A stretch of DNA of 64,000 nucleotides from Candidatus Latescibacterota bacterium (GTDB taxonomy: Bacteria; JAAXHH01): positions 2,478,543-2,542,542 of the forward strand of contig JAJEAN010000007.1 in the NCBI GenBank assembly GCA_022822725.1, in the 5' to 3' direction. A program made the translations under genes and the position numbers. The notes beneath the pieces were generated by a model. The model was not told the origin of the DNA. It did not search any database and saw only the letters and a list, made by a program, of their open reading frames with translations. Each line of letters starts with the position of its first letter. The first letter of the stretch is position 1. Positions 8,374 through 16,629 of this stretch are shown piece after piece.

Positions 8374-9522
8374 ATGTCATCATCCATCGAAAACCACTCT
8401 GGACTCCTGCTCCGCGGCGGGACCGTCGTAGACCCGTCACAGGCACTGAACCGGGTATGCGACGTCGCCGTACGCGACGGTTCGATTTCGGCCGTCGGCG
8501 ACGGCCTGCCGGACGATGGCCGCCGCGTCATCGACGTGACCGGGCGATACGTCTTTCCCGGCCTGGTCGACCTGCACGCCCACATCTGCTGGGGATTCAC
8601 CGACATCGGGCTGGTGCCGGACGACATCTGTCCCTCTACCGGGGTGACGGCCATCGTGGACGCCGGAAGCTCCAGCTGGCCCAGCCAGGAGGCCTTCCGC
8701 CGCAACGTGGCGGAGCCCTCCAGGACGCGGGTCTTCGGCTTTTCCAATATCTCCAGCGTGGGCATTCCGACGGCGGGCACGCCCGAACTGGCCAGCCTGC
8801 GGTTCGTGGACGTGGACCGTTCCGTGGCTTCGGTGGCCGGGAACCGGGACCTGATGACCGGTATCAAGGTCCGCATGGGCCGGCACCTCATCGGCGACAA
8901 CGAGATCGAGCCGATGCGACTGGCCGTTGAGGCGGCGGAACAGGCAGACGTCCCCGTCATGGTCCACGTGGGCAATACGCCCTGTCCCCTGTCCGGCATC
9001 ATGGACCTGCTTCGGCCGGGCGACATCATCACGCACGCCTATCACGGCCACCCCCACGGCATCCTCGACGATCACCGGGCCGTCTGGGAAGAGGTCATCG
9101 AGGGGCGGTCCCGGGGCATCCTGATGGACGTGGGGCACGGTGCCGGCAGCTTCAGTTTCGACGTGGCCAGGTCGGCCTTCGAACAGGGGTTCTTCCCGGA
9201 CGCCATCAGTACGGACCTGTACACCGTGAACGTCGACGGACCGGTTTTCGACCTGCCGACCACCATGTCCAAGATGCTGAACATGGGCATGCCCCTCGAA
9301 GACATCGTGGAAAGCACGACCTCCATTCCGGCCGCGGCGATCGGGAGAAACGAACTGGGCACGCTCCGTCCGGGCGCGGCCGCCGACGTGGCGGTATTCG
9401 AACTGGAGGAAGGCGACTTCGAATTCAGTGATTCGCACGGGAACCGCAGGAGGTGGCCGCGGCGCCTGGCCTGTGCAATGACCCTGCTGGACGGGGAAAT
9501 CGTGTACGAACGGGACCGCTGA
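8374..9522 (+). CDS. Amidohydrolase/deacetylase metallohydrolase (dihydroorotase-like)
   Basis: The 382-residue protein is an amidohydrolase-superfamily TIM-barrel enzyme. It starts with the typical small beta domain (LLLRGGTVVDPSQALNRVCDVAVRDGSI) and has the binuclear metal site DLHAH near residue 70. A candidate carbamylated lysine lies in GIKVRMG, with further metal ligands in VMVHVGN and ITHAYHGHPHG, and a late catalytic Asp in AISTDLY. This arrangement resembles the EF_0837/AHA_3915-type deacetylases annotated as dihydroorotase-like. The substrate is unknown. It follows the M48 gene by 15 bp and is probably co-transcribed. Confidence 0.85.
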   Translation: MSSSIENHSGLLLRGGTVVDPSQALNRVCDVAVRDGSISAVGDGLPDDGRRVIDVTGRYVFPGLVDLHAHICWGFTDIGLVPDDICPSTGVTAIVDAGSSSWPSQEAFRRNVAEPSRTRVFGFSNISSVGIPTAGTPELASLRFVDVDRSVASVAGNRDLMTGIKVRMGRHLIGDNEIEPMRLAVEAAEQADVPVMVHVGNTPCPLSGIMDLLRPGDIITHAYHGHPHGILDDHRAVWEEVIEGRSRGILMDVGHGAGSFSFDVARSAFEQGFFPDAISTDLYTVNVDGPVFDLPTTMSKMLNMGMPLEDIVESTTSIPAAAIGRNELGTLRPGAAADVAVFELEEGDFEFSDSHGNRRRWPRRLACAMTLLDGEIVYERDR

Positions 9523-9578
9523 AACCATCCGTCCGCGGGTCGTCCGCAATAAATACGTCAACGAGGAGACAGAACGCG

Positions 9579-10202
9579 ATGAAAGCCAGGTACTGGGTGG
9601 GCGGATGCCTGTCCGCGATCATCCTGCTCGCCGTTATCGCCGGCGCAGCCTACTATTTCCTCCTCCAGGCGAGTGACGACCTGGTGGACACTTACACGAG
9701 CCCGGAGCCCCGCGATTTTGCCCCTGCGGAGGAGAGACAGGACGAATTGCTCTCCGTAATCGACCGGTTTCGGGACTTCGCTATCGCCCTCGAGCGGGGC
9801 GAGGAGACCGAAAGCTTTTTGCTGTCGGCGGACGACATCAATGCCATCCTGGAAAATGAAGACCTGCTGCGGGAGTTCCACGGGATGGCGCGCGTGGACA
9901 TCCAGGACGACAGGATGCAGGCCGATATCAGCGTGCCCCTCGGCATGATCAACGAACGGTTCGAGGGCAGGTATCTCAACGGCACGGGGGAGATCTCCGT
10001 CGAGATGAGAGATGGGCGGCTCGAGGTCAACATCGACCGGCTGGAGGTCGGCGGCCGGAACATTCCCGAAGAGTTCATGAATGAAATCCGGAAGAACAAC
10101 CTGGTCGAAACCCTTTTCCAGGATCCCTCCCTGGAGCGGTTCATGGGCCTGGTGAAGTCCGTGAAAGTCGAGGACGGACGGGTCGTCATCGAACCCAAAT
10201 AG
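9579..10202 (+). CDS. Conserved hypothetical membrane-anchored protein
   Basis: The product has 207 residues: one N-terminal transmembrane helix (about 8-30) followed by an extracytoplasmic domain. That domain alternates polar and hydrophobic residues (DINAILENEDLL, RVDIQDDRMQADISVPL, GEISVEMRDGRLEVNIDRLEVGG), the look of a beta-rich lipid-binding or tubular fold such as YpmS/DUF2140-like proteins. I do not recognise a precise family. The start is the ATG preceded by ACGAGGAGA. It lies between an amidohydrolase and the nucleosidase-like gene on the same strand, with no clear functional link. Confidence 0.6.
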   Translation: MKARYWVGGCLSAIILLAVIAGAAYYFLLQASDDLVDTYTSPEPRDFAPAEERQDELLSVIDRFRDFAIALERGEETESFLLSADDINAILENEDLLREFHGMARVDIQDDRMQADISVPLGMINERFEGRYLNGTGEISVEMRDGRLEVNIDRLEVGGRNIPEEFMNEIRKNNLVETLFQDPSLERFMGLVKSVKVEDGRVVIEPK

Positions 10203-10233
10203 GATCCGGCCTGCTCACCGCGGAAACCCCTTC

Positions 10234-11079
10234 ATGCCTGTCTTCCTCGCCATCGCCCTGCACGCGGAAGCGCGGCCTGCGATCGAGCGTTTCCGCCTGA
10301 AGCAGGACGCTGCGTTCGACCTGCCCGTCTTCCGCCGGGACGAAGTCTGGCTCACCGTGACGGGCACGGGAAGCATGAAGTCCGCCATCGCGACCGCGAG
10401 CCTGCTTTCCCGGGTCGAACGGGATGAAGACTCGGTCATGTTCAACCTCGGCATTGCCGGGCATACGCAGAAGGCGGATGAAGGTCCCGTTACGGTAGGA
10501 GACCGGTTCCTCGCGAACAAGATCACGGAGCAGAGCACGGGGCGTTCCTTCTTCCCCGACCTGCTGGCGAAGACGCCCCTGGCGGAATCCGTCGTCACTA
10601 CCGTGCAACAGCCTCTTGAACGGGCGGATGCGGGGACCGTGGAACCGGGCCTGGCCGACATGGAGGCGGCCGGGTTCTACCAGGCGGCGGCGACCTTCCT
10701 CCCGCCCCACCGGATCGGGTGCGTCAAGGTCGTTTCCGATCACCTGGAAACGCGGCGGATAGACAAGCACAGGGCAGGCGAACTGATCGCGGGCGCCCTG
10801 GACGATTTCGATGCGGCGGTGGCGGCCTACCGATCGGTCCGCGACGGGGCGCCGGACGTGTTGACCGACGCGGACCTGCAGCTCGTCCGGGACATCCGCG
10901 ACCGGCTGCGACTGACGGCCAGCCGGCACCGGATACTGACCGACCTGGCACGGTCCTACAAACTCCACACGGCGTCGGACCTGCCCGATCTGACGCGGTT
11001 TACCCACGTCTCCGTGAAGACGAGACAGGAAGGCGACGCGCAATTTGAACGGCTACGGGGCATCCTCTCGGTGGAGTAA
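10234..11079 (+). CDS. Nucleoside phosphorylase / MTA-SAH nucleosidase-like protein
   Basis: The first 190 of 281 residues read as a purine nucleoside phosphorylase-superfamily domain: a beta-strand LAIALHAEARPAI, the core VWLTVTGTGSMKSAIAT, FNLGIAGH and the late motif VEPGLADMEAAGFYQAA, where the acidic residues bind ribose. A helical C-terminal extension follows. It overlaps the radical-SAM gene by 35 bp in another frame. Since radical-SAM photoproduct lyases produce or recycle adenosyl species, a nucleosidase partner would make sense, but that is inference. Confidence 0.6.
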   Translation: MPVFLAIALHAEARPAIERFRLKQDAAFDLPVFRRDEVWLTVTGTGSMKSAIATASLLSRVERDEDSVMFNLGIAGHTQKADEGPVTVGDRFLANKITEQSTGRSFFPDLLAKTPLAESVVTTVQQPLERADAGTVEPGLADMEAAGFYQAAATFLPPHRIGCVKVVSDHLETRRIDKHRAGELIAGALDDFDAAVAAYRSVRDGAPDVLTDADLQLVRDIRDRLRLTASRHRILTDLARSYKLHTASDLPDLTRFTHVSVKTRQEGDAQFERLRGILSVE

Positions 11080-12076
11080 CTTCTCCCACCTCTATATCGA
11101 GCGTGGCGCGAACGATTACCCGCTCACGCGGCGCATCCGGGAACGCTTCGCGAAGGCCCGGGTGGTGGAGATCGATGACTACAAGACGGTCTTCGCCCGG
11201 CCGCGGCAGCGGTTCCAGGCGCAGAAGGAGAGCATGAAACTGATCCTGGCCGTGAAGAAGGACCGGTTCCTTTACGAAGGATCGGGAAACAGCCAGGACT
11301 TCAGCTTCAAGGCCTTCCATTACAACACGCTCATGTCCAATTGCGTGTACAACTGCGACTACTGCTACCTGCAGGGCATGTACCCGTCGGCGAATATCGT
11401 GGTTTTCGTGAACCTGGAAGACTATTTTACCGCGACGCGCGAGGGCATTCGCGACCGGTCGAACCCGGTGCAGCCGTTCTACCTGTGCGTCTCGTACGAT
11501 ACCGACCTGCTCGCTTTCGAATCGGTCGTGCCTTACTGCCGCGCGTGGATCGAATTCGCCCGCGAGGAGCCGGACCTGCTTATCGAGATCCGCACCAAGA
11601 GCGCCGCGTACCGCGCCATCCGGGACCTGCAGCCCACGGACCGCGCCATCCTGGCCTGGACGCTTTCCCCCGAACCGGTGGCCGCGCGCTACGAACACGG
11701 GGTGCCGCCGCTCCGCCGGAGGCTGGAGGCTGTCCGTTCGGCCATAGACGACGGCTGGCCGGTCCGTCTCTGCTTCGACCCGGTCCTCGCCGTTCCGTCC
11801 TGGGCCTCCCTTTACGGGGGCCTGGTCGATGAGGTCGTCCGGAAGATCGACCCGGCCACTGTTCGCGACGTGACCGTCGGCGTCTTCCGCCTGTCGAAGC
11901 ACCATTTCCAGCGCATGAGGCGCCAGCGGACGGATACGCCGCTGCTGTACGGCGAATTCATGCAGGAGGACGCGACCGTGACCTATCCGGCCGAACGGCG
12001 GGAGGAAATGACCGCCTTCATGCGGCGGCGCCTGGGAGACCACTTCGGAGAGGAGCGGATCTTCGCATGGACATAG
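11045..12076 (+). CDS. Spore photoproduct lyase-like radical SAM protein
   Basis: The 343-residue protein carries the radical SAM cluster motif as CVYNCDYC (Cys100, 104, 107), followed by YLQGMYPSANIVVFVN typical of SplB. The segment FYLCVSYDTDLLAFE places Cys148 where SplB has its proton-donating cysteine, in a similar C-x-S-x-D context. SplB repairs the thymine dimer called spore photoproduct. The start is a TTG inside the preceding gene, needed to include the conserved ERGANDYPLTRRI segment. No sporulation genes are visible, so a general UV-lesion repair role, or a related activity, is likely. Confidence 0.85.
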   Translation: MNGYGASSRWSNFSHLYIERGANDYPLTRRIRERFAKARVVEIDDYKTVFARPRQRFQAQKESMKLILAVKKDRFLYEGSGNSQDFSFKAFHYNTLMSNCVYNCDYCYLQGMYPSANIVVFVNLEDYFTATREGIRDRSNPVQPFYLCVSYDTDLLAFESVVPYCRAWIEFAREEPDLLIEIRTKSAAYRAIRDLQPTDRAILAWTLSPEPVAARYEHGVPPLRRRLEAVRSAIDDGWPVRLCFDPVLAVPSWASLYGGLVDEVVRKIDPATVRDVTVGVFRLSKHHFQRMRRQRTDTPLLYGEFMQEDATVTYPAERREEMTAFMRRRLGDHFGEERIFAWT

Positions 12077-12786
12077 CACTGGTCACCGGCGCTTCCTCCG
12101 GGATCGGCCTGGCCATCGCCGGGCGCCTGGTCGAAATGGGCTATGGCGTATACGGGTATGCGCGGGACCACGGGAAGTCCGCTTTCCGCCACGCCCGGTA
12201 TACGGCCGTCGAATGCGACGTCACCGATACCCCGGTCCTGTTGGAGCGTACCGAGGCGCTGCTCAGGGAGACCGGGGGCCTGAGGATCCTGGTCAACAAC
12301 GCCGGCGTGGGTTTCTTCGGCCCCCACGCCGCCATGGCGCCCGAACGGATAGAACGCATGGTAAAAACCAACCTGATCGCGCCCATGGTCCTGACCCGAG
12401 CGACCCTGCGGCACCTGGCGCAGTCCAGGGGATATGTCGTCAACATCGCATCGACGGCGGCGTTGAGCCCCGGTTCCCACGGAGCCGCCTACGGCGCGAC
12501 GAAGGCCGGTCTCCACCAGTTCGGGCAGGCGCTCTTCGGCGAGGTGCGCAAGAGCGGCGTCCGGGTGGTGACCCTGTACCCGGACATGACCCGGACGCCC
12601 TTCTACGACCACGCGGACTTCGAACCCGATGAGGATCACGGTACCCACATCACGCCCGAATGCGTGGCCGACGCCGTCGCGCAGGCCGTGGACCAGCGGG
12701 AAGGTACGGTGATTACGCAGATCGTCCTTCGGCCGCAGCGGACGCAGGTGGCCCGCAAGGGTCCGTCGCAGAAAAAGAAGGATTGA
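12067..12786 (+). CDS. Short-chain dehydrogenase/reductase (SDR)
   Basis: The 239-residue protein is a classical SDR. The cofactor site is TGASSGIGLAIA (residues 7-18), followed by NNAG near residue 78, a catalytic Ser in VNIASTAAL and YGATK (Tyr/Lys) near 143. The substrate is unknown. It overlaps the SplB-like gene by 10 bp, so the nucleosidase-like, SplB-like and SDR genes form a translationally coupled trio. The last residues are basic (GPSQKKKD). Confidence 0.9.
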   Translation: MDIALVTGASSGIGLAIAGRLVEMGYGVYGYARDHGKSAFRHARYTAVECDVTDTPVLLERTEALLRETGGLRILVNNAGVGFFGPHAAMAPERIERMVKTNLIAPMVLTRATLRHLAQSRGYVVNIASTAALSPGSHGAAYGATKAGLHQFGQALFGEVRKSGVRVVTLYPDMTRTPFYDHADFEPDEDHGTHITPECVADAVAQAVDQREGTVITQIVLRPQRTQVARKGPSQKKKD

Positions 12787-12866
12787 CTGTCTGCGCGGCT
12801 TACTGTGAAGCGCAGAACCGGATCAACGATATGCTACACCGCGGGTTTATGCGGAATAAAGGTATA

Positions 12867-12878
12867 GTACAATTGTAC
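12867..12878. promoter_or_regulatory. Perfect 12-bp palindrome upstream of the MOSC gene
   Basis: GTACAATTGTAC is a perfect inverted repeat in an AT-rich spacer, about 40 bp before the MOSC-protein start and directly after a TATAGT hexamer that could be a -10 element. This placement suits a dimeric repressor site, but the regulator is unknown. Confidence 0.35.
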
Positions 12879-12918
12879 AAGTGAAGTATTTGATCGATTG
12901 TGCCTGAAAGGACCATCC

Positions 12919-13731
12919 ATGCCCTACATCTCCTCCCTCCACGTCTATCCCGTCAAGTCCTGCGCCGGCCACGAGTTGACGTGGGCGCAGCTCGACGCCC
13001 GGGGAATCCGCGACGACCGGTCATGGATCGTCGTCGGCGACGGGGGCGCGATGCTCACGCAGCGCGACAAGCCCGCCCTGGCACTCGTTCAGCCTGCCCT
13101 TTCCCCGGGAGGACTGGCGCTTTCCGCGCCGGGCATGGAGGAACTGGCAGTACCGCGTATCGAGGAGGGCGACATTCGAAACGTGGACGTGTGGGGAGAC
13201 GTCTGCGAGGGGATCGATCAGGGCGATGAAGCCGCGGACTGGTTCAGCACGTACCTGGACACGTCCGCCCGCCTGCTGTATTTCAAAACGGACTTCGTGC
13301 GTCCCGTGGACCCGGACTTTGCGCGGCAGGCCGGCGACCAGGTGGGGTTCGCCGACGGGTTCCCGCTGCTGGTGATCTCCGAGGCTTCCCTGGCAGACCT
13401 GAACGCACGGCTCGAGACCCCGCTCCGCATGAACCGCTTCAGACCCAATGTCGTCGTGGCCGACTGCCCTCCCTACGCGGAGGACACGTGGAAGCGCGTC
13501 CGCGCTGGTGAAATGGAAATCGACCTGGTCAAACCCTGCGGACGGTGCGCCACGACCCTGGTCGAGCAGGAAAGCGGGACGCCGGGCAAGGAACCGCTGC
13601 GCACGCTGGCGGCCTACCGCAAGTTCGACCGCCCGGCCCCTTCTTTCGGCCAGAATGCCGTGCACCGGGCTCCCGGCGTGCTCGAAGCCGGCGCGGCCGT
13701 TCAGATTCTGGAAATGCGGGACTCCGCCTGA
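12919..13731 (+). CDS. MOSC-domain protein (YcbX-like)
   Basis: The 270-residue protein has the N-terminal MOSC beta-barrel domain (ISSLHVYPVKSCAG…) followed by the MOSC domain, in which DLVKPCGRC supplies the conserved cysteine used for molybdenum cofactor or persulfide chemistry. Related YcbX and mARC proteins reduce N-hydroxylated compounds using Moco. The start follows AAAGGACC. It stands downstream of a possible promoter with a palindromic operator. Confidence 0.88.
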   Translation: MPYISSLHVYPVKSCAGHELTWAQLDARGIRDDRSWIVVGDGGAMLTQRDKPALALVQPALSPGGLALSAPGMEELAVPRIEEGDIRNVDVWGDVCEGIDQGDEAADWFSTYLDTSARLLYFKTDFVRPVDPDFARQAGDQVGFADGFPLLVISEASLADLNARLETPLRMNRFRPNVVVADCPPYAEDTWKRVRAGEMEIDLVKPCGRCATTLVEQESGTPGKEPLRTLAAYRKFDRPAPSFGQNAVHRAPGVLEAGAAVQILEMRDSA

Positions 13732-13753
13732 GCACAACAGAGAGGAAGACCCC

Positions 13754-15199
13754 TTGAGTCAGCGCGTAATCGCCATGCCGGCCGGCCGGTGCGGCCTGGG
13801 TTTCTCCCGGATCGACATCACCCCGCCCGTGGGGATCTATCACCGCAGCTGGGGCGCGGCGAAGCATGACGCATCGACGGGCGTGCACCGGGAACTGACC
13901 GCCTCCGCGCTGGTGTTCGCGGACCCCGGATCCGGTGAGGAACACGCCCTGGTCGTCCTCGAACTGGGCTGGCTGCAGGCCGGCGACCTGCAGCGCCTTT
14001 CGGACACCGTTTCCACCGGGACCGGCCTGCCGGCCGACCGCGTCGTCATCACCTTCTCCCATACCCACGCCGCGGGCAACTACGATCCCGACCGCCAGGC
14101 GCACGAGGGCGGCGCGCTGATCCCGGGATACCTGGACGATCTCGGCAAGGGTCTTACCGGCCTCATTTCAGCGGCCAGGGCCACGGTTCAACCGGTCGAC
14201 CTGGCCTTCGGACACGGCCGGTGCGACCTGGCGTACAACCGGGACTACTGGGACGAAGAAAACGGGCTGTACGCCGTCGGGTCCAACCCGGATCGGGCCG
14301 CCGACGACACGGTCCTGGTCACCCGCGCCAGCGACAGGGAAGGCCGGCTCGTCGCCACCCTCGTCAACTACGGCTGCCACCCGACGACCCTGGCGTGGGA
14401 CAATACGCTGATCAGCCCCGACTACCCCGGCGCCATGCGGGAGGTCGTGGAGCGGGAAACCGGCGCGCCCTGCGTGTTCCTGCTGGGTGCGAGCGGCGAT
14501 CTGGGGCCGAGGTATGGGTTCGTGGGCGAAACGAAGGCGGCGGACCGGAACGGCCTGCAACTGGGCTACGCCGCGCTTTCGGCCCTGCAGGGCCTGATGC
14601 CCGACGGGACCGAGATGCGCTACGACGGACCCGTAATCTCGGGTGCCACCATCGGGGTCTGGCGTCAAGGCGCCATGGAGGCCGGGCGGGCGCAGGAACT
14701 CGATGCCTTTGACGCCGCCGCGATGACCCTGGACCTGCCACTGCTGGACCTGCCCGGGCAGGCGGAACTGGACGGGCAACTCGCCGAATGGACGTCCCGC
14801 GAAGAAGCCGCCGTCCAGGAGGGGCGAAAACAGGAAGCCGCCGACTGCCGGGCCCGGATCGAGCGCGTCAAGCGGGCCATGCGGCGCGTCGAGACGCTTC
14901 CGCCGGACAGGCAGACGGCCCCCTACGGCGTGACGCTCTGGCGCATCGGCGAAGGCGTTCTCGTGCTGGTCAGCGGGGAACCCTACAGCCTGCTTCAGCG
15001 TGAACTCAGGGCTCGCTTCCCGGCTACCGCTATCGTCGTGGTCGTCCTGTGCAACCGGGGTACGGGCGGCTACCTGCTCCCGGCGGATGACTACGGCAAG
15101 GGGCTCTACCAGGAAGAGGCGGCGGCCATCGGCCCGGGCGGGCTCGAAGCGGTGATCGCCGCAGTCGAGCGGCGGCTTGCGGACTGGGGCCTGAAGTAA
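13754..15199 (+). CDS. Neutral/alkaline ceramidase-like N-terminal domain protein
   Basis: The 481-residue protein resembles the neutral/alkaline non-lysosomal ceramidase N-terminal domain family. It has an early GFSRIDITPPVG, a zinc-site-like TFSHTHAAGNYDPD near residue 105, NYGCHPTTLAWDNTLISPDYPG with a second histidine, and GASGDLGPR. Such proteins are often found without demonstrated ceramidase activity. The start is set at TTG 13754 because AGAGGAAG lies five bases before it, whereas the ATG at 13775 has no ribosome site. No signal peptide is evident. Confidence 0.75.
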   Translation: MSQRVIAMPAGRCGLGFSRIDITPPVGIYHRSWGAAKHDASTGVHRELTASALVFADPGSGEEHALVVLELGWLQAGDLQRLSDTVSTGTGLPADRVVITFSHTHAAGNYDPDRQAHEGGALIPGYLDDLGKGLTGLISAARATVQPVDLAFGHGRCDLAYNRDYWDEENGLYAVGSNPDRAADDTVLVTRASDREGRLVATLVNYGCHPTTLAWDNTLISPDYPGAMREVVERETGAPCVFLLGASGDLGPRYGFVGETKAADRNGLQLGYAALSALQGLMPDGTEMRYDGPVISGATIGVWRQGAMEAGRAQELDAFDAAAMTLDLPLLDLPGQAELDGQLAEWTSREEAAVQEGRKQEAADCRARIERVKRAMRRVETLPPDRQTAPYGVTLWRIGEGVLVLVSGEPYSLLQRELRARFPATAIVVVVLCNRGTGGYLLPADDYGKGLYQEEAAAIGPGGLEAVIAAVERRLADWGLK

Positions 15200-15221
15200 C
15201 CAATTGACAGGAGCGAAAAAC

Positions 15222-16319
15222 ATGTCGACAGGAAACATGCGCGTTGGACTCATCGGACTCGGAACGGTCTGCGAATTCGTGCATTACCCGGGGTTCTCCC
15301 GCATACCGGGCGTGGAGATCGCCGGCCTGTGTGAAGTGGACGAAGACCTGCTGGCCCGCAGGCAGACGCAGTGGGGTGTCGCGGCCGGTTTCACGGACGT
15401 GGACCGGTTCCTGGACGCCGTCCGTCCGGACGCCGTGGCCGTCGCCGTGCCGAACGTGTACCACCGCGATATCGTGCTCAAAACCGTCGCGGCAGGCTGC
15501 CACGTGCTGTGTGAGAAACCCATCGGAATGACCGTCGCGGAGACCGTGGACATGTACGAATCCGCACGGGACGCCGGCGTCCGGCACATGACCGCCTTTA
15601 CCTACCGGTTCGTGCCTGGCATGCGCTACCTGAAGCACCTGGTCGACGATGGCCAACTCGGCGAGATACGCCACGCGCGCTTCCAGCGTCTCCAGGACTG
15701 GGGGGAGCATTCCGTGGGATGGCGCCAGTACCGGCGCATGGCGGCGACGGGAGAACTCGGCGACATGGGCATCCACCGCATCGACTTCGCCGAGGACCTG
15801 CTCGGTCCGATCAGGTCGGTGTGCGCGTCGATCAAGCAGGTCGTACCCCGGGACCGTACAGAGGACGGCCGGCCCTGCGAGCCGCAGGACGTGGAGGACT
15901 GGGTCGCCTGGATCGCCGAGTTCGAATCGGGGACCACGGGCGTGTTCGAAATGGGAAAACTGACCAAGGGCCACGGACCCGCCGGCGACCATGACCTCTG
16001 CGAATTGAACGGAAGTGAAGGCTCCGCCGCCTACCGGCTTCACACCCCCTTTGCCATCCAGGCCGGACCGCGGCGGGAGAAATACCGGCGACGCAGCGTA
16101 CCGAAGCGCTTCCTCGCCCTGCCCGGTTCCCCCCGCGACCCGAAGGAAGGCGACCCCGCACAGACCTTCCGCTTCGACCAGGCCTGGGAATTCGTCCGCG
16201 CCATCCGCGAGGGACGGGACTGCGTGCCGTCCTTCTACCACGGCATGCGCGCACAGGTCGTGGCGGAGGCTATCCTCGAGGCGGCGGCGTCCCGGAGGTG
16301 GGTCGACGTGCCGGCCTGA
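15222..16319 (+). CDS. Gfo/Idh/MocA-family oxidoreductase
   Basis: The 365-residue protein is a NAD(P)-dependent sugar or cyclitol dehydrogenase-type enzyme. The Rossmann start is MRVGLIGLGTVCEFVHYPG and the diagnostic CEKPIGMTVAE (Lys catalytic) is near residue 95. The C-terminal beta-sheet domain includes GDMGIHRIDFAEDLLG. The ATG at 15222 is preceded by AGGAGCG. The substrate cannot be assigned. It lies 22 bp after the ceramidase-like gene and probably shares its transcript. Confidence 0.9.
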   Translation: MSTGNMRVGLIGLGTVCEFVHYPGFSRIPGVEIAGLCEVDEDLLARRQTQWGVAAGFTDVDRFLDAVRPDAVAVAVPNVYHRDIVLKTVAAGCHVLCEKPIGMTVAETVDMYESARDAGVRHMTAFTYRFVPGMRYLKHLVDDGQLGEIRHARFQRLQDWGEHSVGWRQYRRMAATGELGDMGIHRIDFAEDLLGPIRSVCASIKQVVPRDRTEDGRPCEPQDVEDWVAWIAEFESGTTGVFEMGKLTKGHGPAGDHDLCELNGSEGSAAYRLHTPFAIQAGPRREKYRRRSVPKRFLALPGSPRDPKEGDPAQTFRFDQAWEFVRAIREGRDCVPSFYHGMRAQVVAEAILEAAASRRWVDVPA

Positions 16320-16323
16320 CGCC

Positions 16324-16393
16324 ATTCCAGCCCCGCCACGTATCCATCTTCGCCCAATTCCGCCCCGTCTCGCATCCTTCTCCGCCCTATTCC
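16324..16393. repeat. 32-33-bp tandem repeat just after the MocA-type gene stop
   Basis: ATTCC-anchored units start at 16324, 16357 and 16389 (periods 33 and 32), beginning 5 bp after the stop codon. Units share the order ATTCC(A/G)…CCCCG…GCATCC or GTATCC…CGCCC. The period matches those at the ends of hemA and of the kinase-like gene. Confidence 0.6.
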
Positions 16394-16533
16394 GCGCACC
16401 GCCGAATTTTCATTTCACCGTCATAGATTCGTCATACTCTACCCTTATCTTACGTCCGATTCTGGAAATGGGACGCGCGATGCCGGCACTGGCCGGGTAT
16501 GGCGCCACTCGTTTGCCTCAAGTATCCGCTGCC

Positions 16534-16587
16534 GATAGGAATTCCGATACCGACAGGAATTCGGTTACCTAAAGGAATTCGGTTGTC
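16534..16587. promoter_or_regulatory. Three 18-bp tandem units upstream of the PorV-like gene
   Basis: Units at 16534-16551, 16552-16569 and 16570-16587 share the core AGGAATTC(C/G)G. They lie 42-96 bp before the start codon in the otherwise gene-free 310-bp spacer 16320-16629. The position suits binding sites for an activator or repressor, or an mRNA leader element. Confidence 0.5.
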
Positions 16588-16629
16588 ACGACCAGTCAAA
16601 AAGGGGAGATTAGTTATGGAGGAGAAAAC

